A stretch of 64,000 bases of DNA from DASXKD01 sp963762735 (GCA_963762735.1 CAVXMG010000007.1:60149-124148); one strand, 5' to 3'; counted from the first letter of the stretch, positions 9,642 through 18,528 are shown. Numbers and translations are program-made. Notes: generated by a model not told the origin, from the sequence alone.

Positions 9642-9689
9642 CTAGGAATCATGCGATACGGAACGTCCGGCCGCACGTGATTCCCCTAG
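9642..9689. promoter_or_regulatory. Imperfect inverted repeat between divergent regulators
   Basis: CTAGGAATCA (9642-9651) pairs with TGATTCC..CTAG (9678-9689), apart from a two-base bulge, across a 26-base gap. It lies between the LAL start (9556) and the HD/LuxR start (9804). A shared operator is an inference. Confidence 0.35.
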
Positions 9690-9803
9690 TTGGCGTGGCT
9701 CGGTGTATGACTAAAGAAGCAGGGGTCCCGGCCCGGTGTGCTGAGCCTGCCTCCCCCGCGGGCAGGCCGTCCCGGGTCGGCGTGCGCCCCTGGGATCGGT
9801 GTG

Positions 9804-11474
9804 ATGACCGCGAGCACCCGGCCACTGCGGCTGGCCGAGGCCGTCGGGGCCTTGTCGCTTGCCACTGACCTGGCAATGGGTCAGCCGCTTGAGCACGGGC
9901 TGCGCACCGCGGTGCTCGCGGTACGGATCGCGCAGGCGATGGGCCTGCGGGAGGACGATCGGATGACCGTCTTCTACACCGGACTGCTGCACTTCGCCGG
10001 GTGCACCGCCGAGAGCGAGATCGATGCGCGGTTCTTCGGCGACGAGCTTTCCGCGCGGCCGCGGATGATGGCCGTGGCCTTCGGGACCAGGCGGGACCTG
10101 ATCGCGACGGCGAGCCGGGTTGCCCATCCCGAGCGGGCCCGGCTGGCCCGGGCGGCGGCGATGGCCAGGTCGGCGTTTGGCGGCGTCACCGAGTTCCGCA
10201 AGTGGGCCGCCAGCCACTGCGACGTGGCCAGCGTGCTGGGGGCGCGGATGGGCCTTTCCGATCAGGTCCAGACGGCGCTGCGGCATCTGTGGGAGCGCTG
10301 GGACGGCCGGGGAATGCCGGGAGATCTGCGCGGGGACCAGATCCCACTCGCGGTGCGGCTCATGCAGGTGGCGCAGGACGCGGACATGGCCTGGCATCAG
10401 GGCGGCAGCGTGCTGGCGGACAGCTTGCTGGCCGAGCGCGCCGGCTGCGGGCTGGACCCGGGCGCGGTGGCCGCCTTCCTGTCCCTGGGCGAAACCGCCT
10501 ATGCGGGCCTTGACGCGCCGTCCATCTGGGACGCCGCCCTGCTCGCCGAGCCCGGCCCGCAGCCGGTGGTGAGCGAGGACCGACTCGACGCCTGCCTGTC
10601 GGCGATCGCGGACTTCGCCGACCTGAAGAGCATGTGGACGCTGGGTCACTCCCGCGGGGTGGCCGAGCTTGCCGAAAGAGCCGCCGTGGTCGCCGGGCTG
10701 CCCGAGGCAGACCAGGTGCTGCTGCGCCGGGCGGGTCTTGTGCACGACATCGGCCGGGTCGCGGTCCCGGTCAACGTATGGGCCAAGCCGGGGCCGCTGA
10801 ACCGCGACGAGCGGGAGCAGGTGCGGTTGCACGCGTATCACACCGAGCGCGTGCTGGACGCCGCTGCCCCGCTGCGGCCGCTGGCGCGCCTGGCCGGGTC
10901 GCACGGTGAGCGCTGCGACGGATCTGGCTATCACCGCGCCAGCCGGGCCACCGAACTGCCGCTGACCGCCTGGCTGCTGGCCGCAGCGGACTGTTATCAC
11001 GCGATGGGCGAGCCGAGGCCGCACCGGCGGGCGCTGCCCGCCGAGGCCGCGGCCAGCGAACTGAGCCGGGAGGCGGATGCTGGCCTGCTCGCAGCCGATG
11101 CCGTGCACGCGGTGCTGACCGCCGCGGGCCAGCCACAGCCGCGCCCGGCTGCGGGGACGGCGGCCGGGCCCCCGCCACCGGGGGACCAGCCCGGGGGACG
11201 CCAGCCCGGGGAACGCCAGCCCGGGGAACGCCAGCCCACCAGACGCCGTCCCCGGCCGGCCGGGCTTTCCGAGCGGGAGTGCGAAGTGCTCGGCCTGCTG
11301 GCCCGGGGCCTGGCCACCAAGCAGGTCGCGCGGCGGCTGGGGATCTCGCCGAAGACCTGCGATCACCACATCCAGCGCCTGTACGGCAAGGCGGGCGTGT
11401 CCACCCGGGCGGGCGCGACATTGTTCGCGCTGGAACACGGGCTGGTCCGTCCCGATGAGACCGTCATCCGATAA
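9804..11474 (+). CDS. Double HD-domain protein with C-terminal LuxR HTH
   Basis: About 556 residues from the ATG at 9804; an upstream in-frame start at 9738 adds an unconserved leader. Two HD-GYP-like halves are visible. In the first (about 20-200) the HD doublet position reads LLHFAGC, so the Asp is lost, although ERWDGRGMPGDL survives. The second has an intact HDIGR (about 314) and GSHGERCDGSGYH (about 390). A Pro/Gly-rich linker with PGERQ repeats leads to a LuxR HTH (LSERECEVLGLLARGLATKQ onward). HD-GYP domains are phosphodiesterases, often on cyclic di-GMP. Coupling to DNA binding suggests a nucleotide-responsive regulator (inference). Confidence 0.9.
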   Translation: MTASTRPLRLAEAVGALSLATDLAMGQPLEHGLRTAVLAVRIAQAMGLREDDRMTVFYTGLLHFAGCTAESEIDARFFGDELSARPRMMAVAFGTRRDLIATASRVAHPERARLARAAAMARSAFGGVTEFRKWAASHCDVASVLGARMGLSDQVQTALRHLWERWDGRGMPGDLRGDQIPLAVRLMQVAQDADMAWHQGGSVLADSLLAERAGCGLDPGAVAAFLSLGETAYAGLDAPSIWDAALLAEPGPQPVVSEDRLDACLSAIADFADLKSMWTLGHSRGVAELAERAAVVAGLPEADQVLLRRAGLVHDIGRVAVPVNVWAKPGPLNRDEREQVRLHAYHTERVLDAAAPLRPLARLAGSHGERCDGSGYHRASRATELPLTAWLLAAADCYHAMGEPRPHRRALPAEAAASELSREADAGLLAADAVHAVLTAAGQPQPRPAAGTAAGPPPPGDQPGGRQPGERQPGERQPTRRRPRPAGLSERECEVLGLLARGLATKQVARRLGISPKTCDHHIQRLYGKAGVSTRAGATLFALEHGLVRPDETVIR

Positions 11475-12010
11475 CGCCGGACCTGGCGCGGAATCGGCCA
11501 TCGGTGCGAGAATGTGGCGGTTTAATACGATCGAGGTCACTCGGGCATTATCGCGGCTCGCTTAGCACGGAATCGGCTGCGAGGATAGCCGCCGTGTATT
11601 TTCCGTAGTAGGGAGTTTTCCCGATTGCCAGCCGGTACTGGATTGCTTAACGTCTGCGGTGACGGGGACCAGAAGGAGGTGGCTGGGCGCTGAGGCCGTT
11701 CGCCCTCGCCGGATTCGGGTCATCCGGTATCCGCTCTGGCGGTACCGCGCCGACCCGCATCAGCGGCACGAGCGCGCCGGTTATCCCGGGTTTGCCTGCC
11801 ATCCCAGCCTGCACGGGAACCGGGCCTGCCACGCATGCGCGGGCCTGTGCATGGTCCCTGGGGCGGGGCGGCAGTAGGGGGGGACGAACCTGGGGCGCCC
11901 AGTCGCCCCCGTGAAACGCCCGCCCGGACATGCGGCGCGGCACCCCCGGGCTAGCGCGGTGGCAGGCCGGCTAGCCCCTCCACACAGAGCCACCGACATC
12001 AGGTAAGGGC
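11475..12010. other. 536-base gap between regulators
   Basis: Short frames on both strands (about 60-100 codons) have Arg/Pro-rich compositions and no family resemblance. The first 170 bases are relatively A+T-rich (around 11520-11650), which would suit promoters. I see no RNA gene or strong hairpin. Confidence 0.4.
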
Positions 12011-12802
12011 ATGACAATGCAGGACGGGCCACGGCTCCTCGTCGCCGCTGCCCTGGGAAAGATCATCGAACCGCTGCTGCGGCAGTCGCTGACCGGCGCC
12101 ACGGTGCGGATAGCCGAGGACCAGGCCGCGGTGGAGCGCGCACTGGGCGACCGCCTCCGCTTCGACGTGGTGGTCACCGACCTCACCTGGATGGACTACG
12201 CCGTCGAGTACAGCTTCGACGGGCTTGACGTGCTCGACATGCTCCGCCGGACCCGCAGGCAGACACCGGTGATCTTCGCCGCGCAGGGGCACGGTACCGA
12301 ACGCGACCACCTGGACGAGGCGGTCGAGCAACCCGAGGTGGTCGGTGTCTACCGCAAGTCGGCCGGGCCCCAGCCGCTGATCGACGCCGTGGAAATCGCC
12401 GCCAGAGGCGACAGCCTCACCGGCCCGCTATTTCCCACGGGCGCCAGCCCGCCGAATATCCCACGAATTCACGCATATTTCGGAAAAGGGCGGGGCTCGA
12501 CCGCCGCACGCTTGGCCGGGGCGATCGCTTCCGGCCGGGCCGCCAATCACGAGACGCTGGCCGGTGCGGCACACGTGGGCTATGACACCGCCGCGAAACT
12601 GGTCGATTACCTGGGCCCGCTGATCAAGGACCGCGGTGAGCACAGCCCGGAGCTCAAGATGACCCCGGAGGTGGTCTACCGGTGGTGCGGCGAGCACGCG
12701 AGGTACATCCTGAGCTGGTGCCGGCGTAACGGTCACGGCGATATCGCGGCGCGGGTCATGCCCGCCGCCTGCCCGCAAGCATCGCAGCGGCCCGGCGGCT
12801 AG
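12011..12802 (+). CDS. Receiver-like protein with C-terminal helical/HTH-like domain
   Basis: 263 residues. The N-terminal 130 residues look like a response-regulator receiver: strand plus FDVVVTDLTWMD with Asp57 as candidate phospho-acceptor, an IFAAQG strand, and VYRKSAG with Lys116 at the conserved Lys position. An acidic pocket is less clear at the extreme N-terminus (LLVAAAL instead of a DD pair), so phosphorylation may be lost. The C-terminal part (about 155-250) is helical and may bind DNA; it is not a family I can name. A second ATG at 12017 is equally possible. Confidence 0.75.
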   Translation: MTMQDGPRLLVAAALGKIIEPLLRQSLTGATVRIAEDQAAVERALGDRLRFDVVVTDLTWMDYAVEYSFDGLDVLDMLRRTRRQTPVIFAAQGHGTERDHLDEAVEQPEVVGVYRKSAGPQPLIDAVEIAARGDSLTGPLFPTGASPPNIPRIHAYFGKGRGSTAARLAGAIASGRAANHETLAGAAHVGYDTAAKLVDYLGPLIKDRGEHSPELKMTPEVVYRWCGEHARYILSWCRRNGHGDIAARVMPAACPQASQRPGG

Positions 12803-12956
12803 CCATGGCATGCGGATTCTTGCATGGCCCGGCCGAAGGCCGGCAAGGATCTACCTGACTGGGTTTCCTGAGAGCTTTGTTACTTGGGTTCCGGATATAA
12901 CTGAATTGGCCGACGCTGAACCCCCGTGAGAGGGTCCTGCGCAGGTGCGGGGGGGT

Positions 12957-13000
12957 GCCGGGTAGCCGACGTGGCCGGTGGATCGCGTCGGCTACCCGGC
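12957..13000. terminator. Long stem-loop between convergent genes
   Basis: Perfect 15-base arms (12957-12971 and 12986-13000) surround a 14-base loop, midway between the stop at 12802 (+) and the stop at 13080 (-). It is probably a two-way terminator. Confidence 0.6.
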
Positions 13001-13079
13001 GTATTCCATGGCAATCACGTTTTGGCGGCCCAGCGCCGGAGCGTCGGCCTGGCCCGCGGCGCCGACGTGTTCCCAGGGG

Positions 13080-13757
13080 CTAGCCGCGACGGCGGCCGAC
13101 GTAAGCGACGCGGCCCGCCTGGATCACCCCGGCATCGATCGCGGCCTGCTCGGCGGCCTCGCTGACGCCGGCCAGATCGGCGAAGAAGTACGGCCCGTCG
13201 CCAAGGAACTGCCGGTCGAAGCGTGCGTCGAGTCCGGCCACGATGTCCCCGGCCGCGTGCAGGTGCTCACCGGCCGCCCAGTCCCGGCGGTAGCTCTCCC
13301 AGCCCAGCCCGGAGGCGCGCCATTCGTCGTACCGGTGCCGCAGCCAGTTGTGCTCGGCCGCGGGCCCGGGCAGCCGGTCGAAACACCAGCGGGCGGTCGC
13401 GTCGTCGAACCGTTCCCACGCCCACTCCACGACCACGATCGTGCCGCCGCTGGCCAGCGCCGCCCCGGCCAGGCCCAGCACCTCGCCGAGGTCGGCGACG
13501 TGGTGCAGCGACGCGCACGCCACCACGGCCGCGGCCGGACCGGGCGGCTCGTACCGTTCGAACTCCACCTGGTGGTACCACGGCCCGTCCGGTGCTTCCG
13601 GATCGATACCCGAGGCGTCGTAACCGGCGGAGCGCAGCATCGGGACGAGCCCGCCGAGCGGGCCGCAGCCGATCTCCAGCACGGCGCCGGGCGGGGCGGG
13701 CAGGCGGCCGCGTACGAACGGCCAGACCGCGGCGAGCCACCGCTCATCGGAAGTCAC
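13080..13757 (-). CDS. Class I SAM-dependent methyltransferase
   Basis: 225 residues from a GTG start. The longer frame to 13841 has an unrelated Gly/Pro leader. Motif I is VLEIGCGPLGG (about 26-36), followed by an acidic end of the second strand (GIDPE), AVVACASLHHV as motif IV/post-IV, and a GGTIVVVEWAW strand. The Trp/Tyr-rich C-terminal half (HLHAAGDIVAGLDARFD) matches small-molecule methyltransferases of actinobacteria. The substrate is unknown. It is convergent with the receiver-like gene. Confidence 0.85.
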   Translation of the reverse strand: MTSDERWLAAVWPFVRGRLPAPPGAVLEIGCGPLGGLVPMLRSAGYDASGIDPEAPDGPWYHQVEFERYEPPGPAAAVVACASLHHVADLGEVLGLAGAALASGGTIVVVEWAWERFDDATARWCFDRLPGPAAEHNWLRHRYDEWRASGLGWESYRRDWAAGEHLHAAGDIVAGLDARFDRQFLGDGPYFFADLAGVSEAAEQAAIDAGVIQAGRVAYVGRRRG

Positions 13758-13836
13758 GCCCGACAGCCTACGGCCGCCGTCGTGAGCCGCCGGCCACCCA
13801 AGTCCCGGCACTCCAGGCCCAGCCCCCGGCCCTGGG

Positions 13837-13892
13837 GGCATGAAGGTCAGGTTGATGCCCCTAGAAGGGCCTCGTTGTCACGTTCACGCCCC
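13837..13892 (-). repeat. Dispersed extragenic palindromic element, copy A
   Basis: Read on the minus strand, these 56 bases closely match 20047-20105: both begin GGGGCGTGAA, share CAACGAGGCCC, and end with a TTCA-type arm. The element is an imperfect palindrome and sits between genes in both places, like a REP sequence. Confidence 0.5.
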
Positions 13893-14341
13893 AGGGAATG
13901 GCGCGCATCAGGGAAATGGGAGCGCGCAGCGCGCGATGGTAGCCTCGATTGCAGTGGCAGTGCACCGCCTGCCTGCTTCCGAGCCATCAGCCGGCCCGCG
14001 CCGTGATGGCGACGAGGACAAGGGTCTACGACTCGCGGGCTTCTTCGTCATGTGCTCATTCGCCTTGGCGGGCAGACGCGGGCCGACCCGCCGGGAAGAG
14101 ATGACCATGACCTCGAACAAAGCCCAGAAGACCGCCGCCAGGCAGCGCATGGCGCAGACCGGCGAACCGTACAGCGTGGCCAGGCGCGCGGTGAGCGCCG
14201 GAGGACTCCGAGTCCGGCGCAACCCAGGCCCCAGCGGCCGCGGGCACGGAACCCAGTCAGCCAAGCCCGGAGGAGCAGTACGCCCAGGAGGCCCGGGCCG
14301 CCGGCGTGCCCGCGGCGGAGATCGACGCGCAACTCGCCACG

Positions 14342-14485
14342 TTCCGCGAGCAGGAGGCCGCCGAGTTCCACGAGCAGGAGGCCCCCGAGTTCCACGAGCG
14401 GGAGGCCCCCGAGTTTCACGAGCGGGAGGCCCCCGAGTTTCACGAGCGGGAGGCCGCCGAGTTTCACGAGCGGGAGGCCGCCGGC
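14342..14485 (+). repeat. Six 24-base tandem repeats
   Basis: Six in-frame 24-base units encode octads of the form F-(R/H)-E-(Q/R)-E-A-(A/P)-(E/G). Units 3-6 are nearly identical at DNA level, which points to recent slippage or unequal exchange. Confidence 0.85.
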
Positions 14486-14999
14486 ATGGCCCGGCGGGCC
14501 GAACAGGCAAGGGCGCTGGCCGACCGGCTGGAAGAGTCGGCCGAGCGCGCCGAGGAACGGGCCGACCTGGCCCAGGAGGCCGCCGAACTGGCCCAGGAAT
14601 GGGCCGACGAGCAGGAGCAGGATCGGGCCGTGGAGCGGGCCGGCCAGCTACGTGCGGAGGCCGAACTGGCCCGGGAGCGGGCCGAGCGGGCCGCAGAGAA
14701 CGCCGACCGGGCCGAGGAGCAGGCCGGGCTGGCCGAGGAGGCCGCCGGCACGGCCCGGGATCACGCCAGCGAGGATGACGAGCCCTGGGACGCCGGCGAA
14801 GGAGCGTGGGCACCAGAAGCCGGTGAGCCGTGGGGCTGGGACCCGCGGGGCCAGGGCATGCACCGGCCGCCGCCGCCACCGCGGCCACCGCGGCCACCGC
14901 GCCGCCACGCCCGCCGCGGCCACTGCGGCCGCACCGGTAACGCTGACGCCGCAGGCATCCGGGGCCCGGCGGCCGGGCCCCGGATGCGACGATGGGTTC

Positions 15000-15299
15000 G
15001 TGAGCGATGCCGTACCGGTCACCGACAACCAGGCCGCGTCCCGATTCGAGATCTCCGAGGGCGGCCACCTCGCCGAACTGAGCTACCGCCGCAACGGGGA
15101 CCGGCTGGTCCTCATCCACACCGAGGTCCCCGAGGAACTCGAGGGCCGGGGACTCGGGGGGAGGCTGGTCGTCGCGGCGGTCGACCGGGCGGCCCGCGAG
15201 GGCCTGACGATCGTGCCGTACTGCCCATTCGCCCGTGGCTGGCTGGAACGCCATTCCGACGTGGCGGACCGGGCGGCCATCGACTGGCCGGCCGTCTAG
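15000..15299 (+). CDS. Small GNAT-fold N-acetyltransferase, YjdJ-like
   Basis: 99 residues from GTG 15000. It contains the compact GNAT core of the YjdJ/PF14542 type: strand ISEGGHLAELSYRRNGDRLV, TEVPEELEGRGLGGRLV with the R/G-x-x-G acetyl-CoA loop (about 48-60), and IVPYCPFARGWLERH, a characteristic C-terminal signature in this family. It is full length for the family (about 95-100). It overlaps the open tail of the upstream coiled-coil frame and is convergent with the MBL gene. Confidence 0.9.
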   Translation: MSDAVPVTDNQAASRFEISEGGHLAELSYRRNGDRLVLIHTEVPEELEGRGLGGRLVVAAVDRAAREGLTIVPYCPFARGWLERHSDVADRAAIDWPAV

Positions 15300-15341
15300 G
15301 CACCGCCGCATGCGGGCGACGGCGCCGCTTGCCGGGCAGGC

Positions 15342-16286
15342 TCAGGCCAGGCAGGTGAGCGGGGCACCGCCGTTGTAGGCGACCATGTCGCCCAGCGCGG
15401 TCACGATGTCGACCGGGCCGCCGCGCGGGGTGCCGTCCAGTTCGGCGCGGGCGCGGTGCAGGTTGCCGACGATCCGTTCGGCGTCCGGCCAGGCGGCGAA
15501 CCGGCCCAGGTCGGTATCGCGGGCGGCCTGCAGCGGCGACAGGCCGGCGTCCCGCGAGCGGACGGCGATGCCGAGCACGAACCTCAGGTAGTCCAGCGTG
15601 TCGTCGATGGGCCCGCGGTCGCCGAACACCGGGCCATGGCCGGGCACGATGGTCCGCGCGCCCAGCGGCGCCACCACGGTCTCCAGCACCTCGACCGCAC
15701 CGGCGACCGAGCCCATGAGCAGGAACGGCGTGCCGCCGTTGAAGATCAGGTCACCGCAGAACAGCACCGAACGCTCGGGGATCCAGACGATCGAGTCGTT
15801 GGTCGTGTGCGCGGCGGTCCCGACGTGGCGGACCTGCGCCCGAAGGTCGCCGACATGCAGGGCGATCTCGTCGGTGAACGTGACGAACGGCGGGTCCAGG
15901 TGCAGATCGCCCCAGTCGGGGCCGTCCCAGAACGGCAGTTCCCGCGGTGGCCCGAACGCGATGGCCTCCTCCCGGGCGCGTTCGTGCGCCACGATGGCCG
16001 CACCGCCGAACAGGCAGTTGCCGAAGGTGTGATCGCCGTGGTGGTGGGTGTTGACCACGGTGCGCACCGGATCCGGGGTAACCGCGGCGATGGCCTCCAG
16101 GTAGGCCTGGGTCCGGCGCTGCGTCGAGCAGGTGTCGATGCTGATGACGCCCTGCGGCCCGACCAGGAAGCCGGTGTTGTTGATCCACCAGGTGCCGTCG
16201 GGCTGCACGTAGGCGTAGATGCCGGCGGACACCTCGTGGACCTCCGGGCGCCCAGGGACGGTGATGTCGGTGTGCTGACTGCTCAT
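15342..16286 (-). CDS. MBL-fold metallo-hydrolase
   Basis: 314 residues. The metallo-beta-lactamase zinc motif HHHGDH is at 81-86, further ligands are His160 (VGTAAHTTND) and Asp179 (LFCGDLIF), and VPGHGP lies near 216. This is the full set for a dinuclear site. It resembles the SoxH/quinoprotein-relay-like group of actinobacterial MBL hydrolases rather than true lactamases, and there is no signal peptide. It is the last gene of a tight minus-strand run (18528 to 15342), 13 bases after the deazaflavin reductase. Its reaction is unknown; a hydrolytic step on a small ester or lactone is inference. Confidence 0.9.
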   Translation of the reverse strand: MSSQHTDITVPGRPEVHEVSAGIYAYVQPDGTWWINNTGFLVGPQGVISIDTCSTQRRTQAYLEAIAAVTPDPVRTVVNTHHHGDHTFGNCLFGGAAIVAHERAREEAIAFGPPRELPFWDGPDWGDLHLDPPFVTFTDEIALHVGDLRAQVRHVGTAAHTTNDSIVWIPERSVLFCGDLIFNGGTPFLLMGSVAGAVEVLETVVAPLGARTIVPGHGPVFGDRGPIDDTLDYLRFVLGIAVRSRDAGLSPLQAARDTDLGRFAAWPDAERIVGNLHRARAELDGTPRGGPVDIVTALGDMVAYNGGAPLTCLA

Positions 16287-16299
16287 CCGGGTCCGCCCC

Positions 16300-16740
16300 T
16301 CATCGCGGATCGCACAGGACCAGCGGGATGTCCCGCTCGGTGCGGCGCTGGTATCCGGCGTAGCCGTGGTAGGCCGCGACCACCCGGGGCCACAGTTCGG
16401 CCTTTTCCTCGGCGGTGGCCAGACGGGCCCGCACCAGCCGCCGCTGGCCGTCCACGGTCAGCTCGGCGTCGGGGTGCGCCATCAGGTTGCGGTACCAGTC
16501 CGGGTCCCGGTCGTCGCCGCCCTTCGAGGCCACAAGCACGATCCGCTGGCCGTCGATGACCGGGGCGGTGAGCATCGTCGAGCGCGGCAGGCCGGACTTG
16601 CGGCCCACCGTGTGCAACTCGACGACCTGCATCCCGAATGCCGAGTTCAGCACCCGGCCGCGGGTGCCGCGAAGGATGACACGGTGGACCCGGCTCATGG
16701 TCTTCAGGCCGACGTCCGCCAACTGCTGCTGCAGGCTCAT
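16300..16740 (-). CDS. Deazaflavin (F420)-dependent nitroreductase-family protein
   Basis: 146 residues of the Ddn/split-beta-barrel family. It has VVELHTVGRKSGLPRSTMLT (about 39-58), then VLVASKGGDDRDPDWYRNL (conserved S-x-G-G and P-x-W-Y-x-N-L) and DAELTVDGQRR. These enzymes use reduced F420 to reduce quinones, enones or nitro compounds in actinobacteria. It starts 9 bases after the arylamine N-acetyltransferase gene and so is likely cotranscribed. An earlier electron-transfer target cannot be deduced. Confidence 0.92.
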   Translation of the reverse strand: MSLQQQLADVGLKTMSRVHRVILRGTRGRVLNSAFGMQVVELHTVGRKSGLPRSTMLTAPVIDGQRIVLVASKGGDDRDPDWYRNLMAHPDAELTVDGQRRLVRARLATAEEKAELWPRVVAAYHGYAGYQRRTERDIPLVLCDPR

Positions 16741-16749
16741 GGCCAGACC

Positions 16750-17556
16750 TTACCGATCGGTAGCCGGCCCCCCGGTGCCGGCCACCACGGGCACCTGGTC
16801 AAGGACGATCCCGAAGTGCTCCAGGTAGGCGGCCAGCACCGCGCCGTCGGTGCCCAGGTCCTGCTCGGCACGGGCGCCGCCGGTGGTGCGGATCAGGGTA
16901 CGGCCGCTGAGCGAGATCCGGCCCTCGTCGGTGAGCCGCGAGCAGATCGTGCTCCAGGTGAAGTGGGAGTCCGGTGAGGTCTGCTGCCACCAGCAGGTCG
17001 GCACGAAGTCGGCCAGGGCCCGCTCGCGCCGCTCGATCCGGTACTGCGGCTCGCCGTCCTTGGCCACGTCCACGTCACCGTCCGGCGCGTCGGCCAGCAT
17101 GAACCGGCCACCGGGGTCGTCCTGGCCGTCCCGGTCGTCGTACCGCAGCGGGTAGCTGCTGTGGGCGCCGAAGCCGACATCGGCCAGCCACGGGCCGGTG
17201 CCGTCGGGCAGGCGCACCACCAGGGCGAGATGGTCGAACAGCGGCCCGAGCCGGCCCGCGCCGCCGTAGGCCCGCGCGGCGACCCTGCTCACCTGGGCGC
17301 CCAGCCCCTCCAGCAGCAGCGCGAAGGCACCGTTGAGCTCGTAGCAGAAGCCGCCGCGCCGCCTGGTGACGATCTTGGCGATCAGGTCGGCCTCGGCCAG
17401 GGAGATGGGCTCGCCCAGGTGGATGCTCAGGTTCTCGAACGGCACGGTCCGCTGGTGCGCCAGGTGCAGCGCGCGGAGCGCGGCCGCGTCCAGTACCGCG
17501 GGCCGGCCGGCCTCGATGCGGTCCAGGTAGGCGGCCACCGCCGCGGCATCGATCAC
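16750..17556 (-). CDS. Arylamine N-acetyltransferase
   Basis: 268 residues with the complete catalytic triad of NAT enzymes: Cys71 in RRGGFCYELN, His109 in DHLAL, Asp126 in DVGFG. It has the conserved N-terminal VPFENLSIHLG. It transfers acetyl from acetyl-CoA to arylamines and hydrazines. Its start overlaps the stop of the GNAT gene by four bases (17553-17556), implying translational coupling. With the neighbouring reductase and MBL hydrolase it may handle aromatic amines or xenobiotics. The length is normal (about 270). Confidence 0.95.
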   Translation of the reverse strand: MIDAAAVAAYLDRIEAGRPAVLDAAALRALHLAHQRTVPFENLSIHLGEPISLAEADLIAKIVTRRRGGFCYELNGAFALLLEGLGAQVSRVAARAYGGAGRLGPLFDHLALVVRLPDGTGPWLADVGFGAHSSYPLRYDDRDGQDDPGGRFMLADAPDGDVDVAKDGEPQYRIERRERALADFVPTCWWQQTSPDSHFTWSTICSRLTDEGRISLSGRTLIRTTGGARAEQDLGTDGAVLAAYLEHFGIVLDQVPVVAGTGGPATDR

Positions 17557-18050
17557 AGGCGCTTGGCCATCATGATGTCGTCGACGTAGCGGCCGTTGAT
17601 CCGGAACTCTTCGAGCAGGGCTCCCTCATGGGCGAAGCCGTGCCGTTCATACAGCCGGATGGCTGCCTGGTTGGTGCTCAGCACCCGCAGGGTGAGCTTG
17701 CGGATGCCGCGTTCCCGCGACTGTTTCTCGGCCGCGTCCAGTAGGCTGCCGGCCGCGCCGTGGCGGCGCGCGTCCGGGTGCACCGCGAGCCCCTGCACCT
17801 GGGTGACGTGCGCGTTCTCGGGCAGGCGGGTGGGCGGCTTGAGCCGGATGTAGCCGACCACGCTGCCGTTGAGCTCGGCGACGAGATGGGCCTCGGGAGG
17901 GTTGTCGGTGCTGAAGAAGGTTCCGTCCTTGAAGCCGGCGATCGACGGGAACCCCGCGTCCGCTGACCACGCGAGCGCATCGAGCTCGGCCAGCACCGCC
18001 TGGTCGGTCATCCGCGCGGGACGCACCCGGACTCCGAGTGGCGAATTCAC
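17553..18050 (-). CDS. GNAT family N-acetyltransferase
   Basis: 165 residues. The acetyl-CoA loop is VHPDARRHGAAGSLL (about 92-106), preceded by the strand THVTQVQGLAV. The conserved ending is VLSTNQAAIRLYERHGFAHE. RimI/ElaA-like length. The substrate is unknown. It lies second in the probable SRPBCC-GNAT-NAT-DDN-MBL operon, 34 bases after SRPBCC, and is coupled to NAT by the four-base overlap. Confidence 0.9.
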   Translation of the reverse strand: MNSPLGVRVRPARMTDQAVLAELDALAWSADAGFPSIAGFKDGTFFSTDNPPEAHLVAELNGSVVGYIRLKPPTRLPENAHVTQVQGLAVHPDARRHGAAGSLLDAAEKQSRERGIRKLTLRVLSTNQAAIRLYERHGFAHEGALLEEFRINGRYVDDIMMAKRL

Positions 18051-18084
18051 CCGACCATCGTGGCAGATCGCCCGGAATGGCCCC

Positions 18085-18528
18085 TCAGCGCGGGGTGCCT
18101 GTGGCGGCGAACCGGGCGAAGCGGCGCAGCGAGAGGTCCATCCCGCGCTGCGCCAGCGGCCGGGCCAGCCGCCACCCCCACCGGCCCGCCACTCCGAGCG
18201 GCAGGTCCAGTCGCTCGGTCCACCGGAACTCGCTGCCCGCCCCGGCCGGCACCACCTCGAACACGCCGGTCCCGCGGACCACCCGGCCGGAATGCCGGAC
18301 CACGCACCGGCGCGGCGGCTGCCACTCGGCGATCGTCATGGTGTCGGTGAACCCCACCGGCCCGATCCCGGTCCTGGCGACCACGCGCGCGCCTGGGCCG
18401 TGGCCGCCGCGCACGCGGGTGGCGAGCATCCACTCGCCCTGCCTGGGCCAGTCCACCACGGCCTGCCAAGCCCTTTCCTGGGGCAGCGGCACCTGGATCC
18501 GCGCGGTGATCTCGACCCGGTTGCTCAC
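18085..18528 (-). CDS. SRPBCC (START-like) family protein
   Basis: 147 residues from GTG 18528. The longer open frame upstream would overlap the divergent cupin gene. The N-terminal pattern SNRVEITARIQVPLPQERAWQAVVDWPRQGEWM and the later GTGVFEVVPAGAGSEFRWTE show the helix-grip fold of polyketide-cyclase/START-like proteins that hold hydrophobic ligands. No catalytic residues can be assigned. It is probably the first gene of the minus-strand operon down to 15342, with a promoter in the 38-base gap facing the cupin. Confidence 0.82.
   Translation of the reverse strand: MSNRVEITARIQVPLPQERAWQAVVDWPRQGEWMLATRVRGGHGPGARVVARTGIGPVGFTDTMTIAEWQPPRRCVVRHSGRVVRGTGVFEVVPAGAGSEFRWTERLDLPLGVAGRWGWRLARPLAQRGMDLSLRRFARFAATGTPR

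Larger units (their letters stand above)
14107..15358 (+). pseudogene. Coiled-coil protein with octapeptide repeats, frameshifted
   Basis: A frame opening at ATG 14107 (GGGAAGAG upstream) encodes MTSNKAQKTAARQRMAQTGE and SVARRAV. This basic N-terminus resembles one seen in many actinobacterial hypothetical proteins. Coding character then switches one frame over near 14194 (PEDSESG, then SPEEQYAQEARAAGVPAAEI); removing one base restores a single protein. It continues with six FxExEAxE octads (14342-14485) and about 90 residues of Glu/Ala/Arg coiled coil. The frame stays open to 15358, but beyond about 14870 it is Pro/Arg-rich and overlaps the GNAT gene, so the true 3' end is uncertain. No function is recognised. 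Confidence 0.5.

Noticed and set aside
9711..11540. 609-codon minus-strand frame opposite the HD/LuxR gene
   Set aside because: No domain resemblance; the plus strand has clear HD and HTH motifs.
11659..11877. 72-codon plus-strand frame between regulators
   Set aside because: His/Arg/Cys-rich, no ribosome site, no similarity.
13908..15311. 467-codon minus-strand frame over the coiled-coil region
   Set aside because: Pro/Arg-rich reverse image of the Glu/Ala/Arg repeats; no start context and overlaps the GNAT gene.
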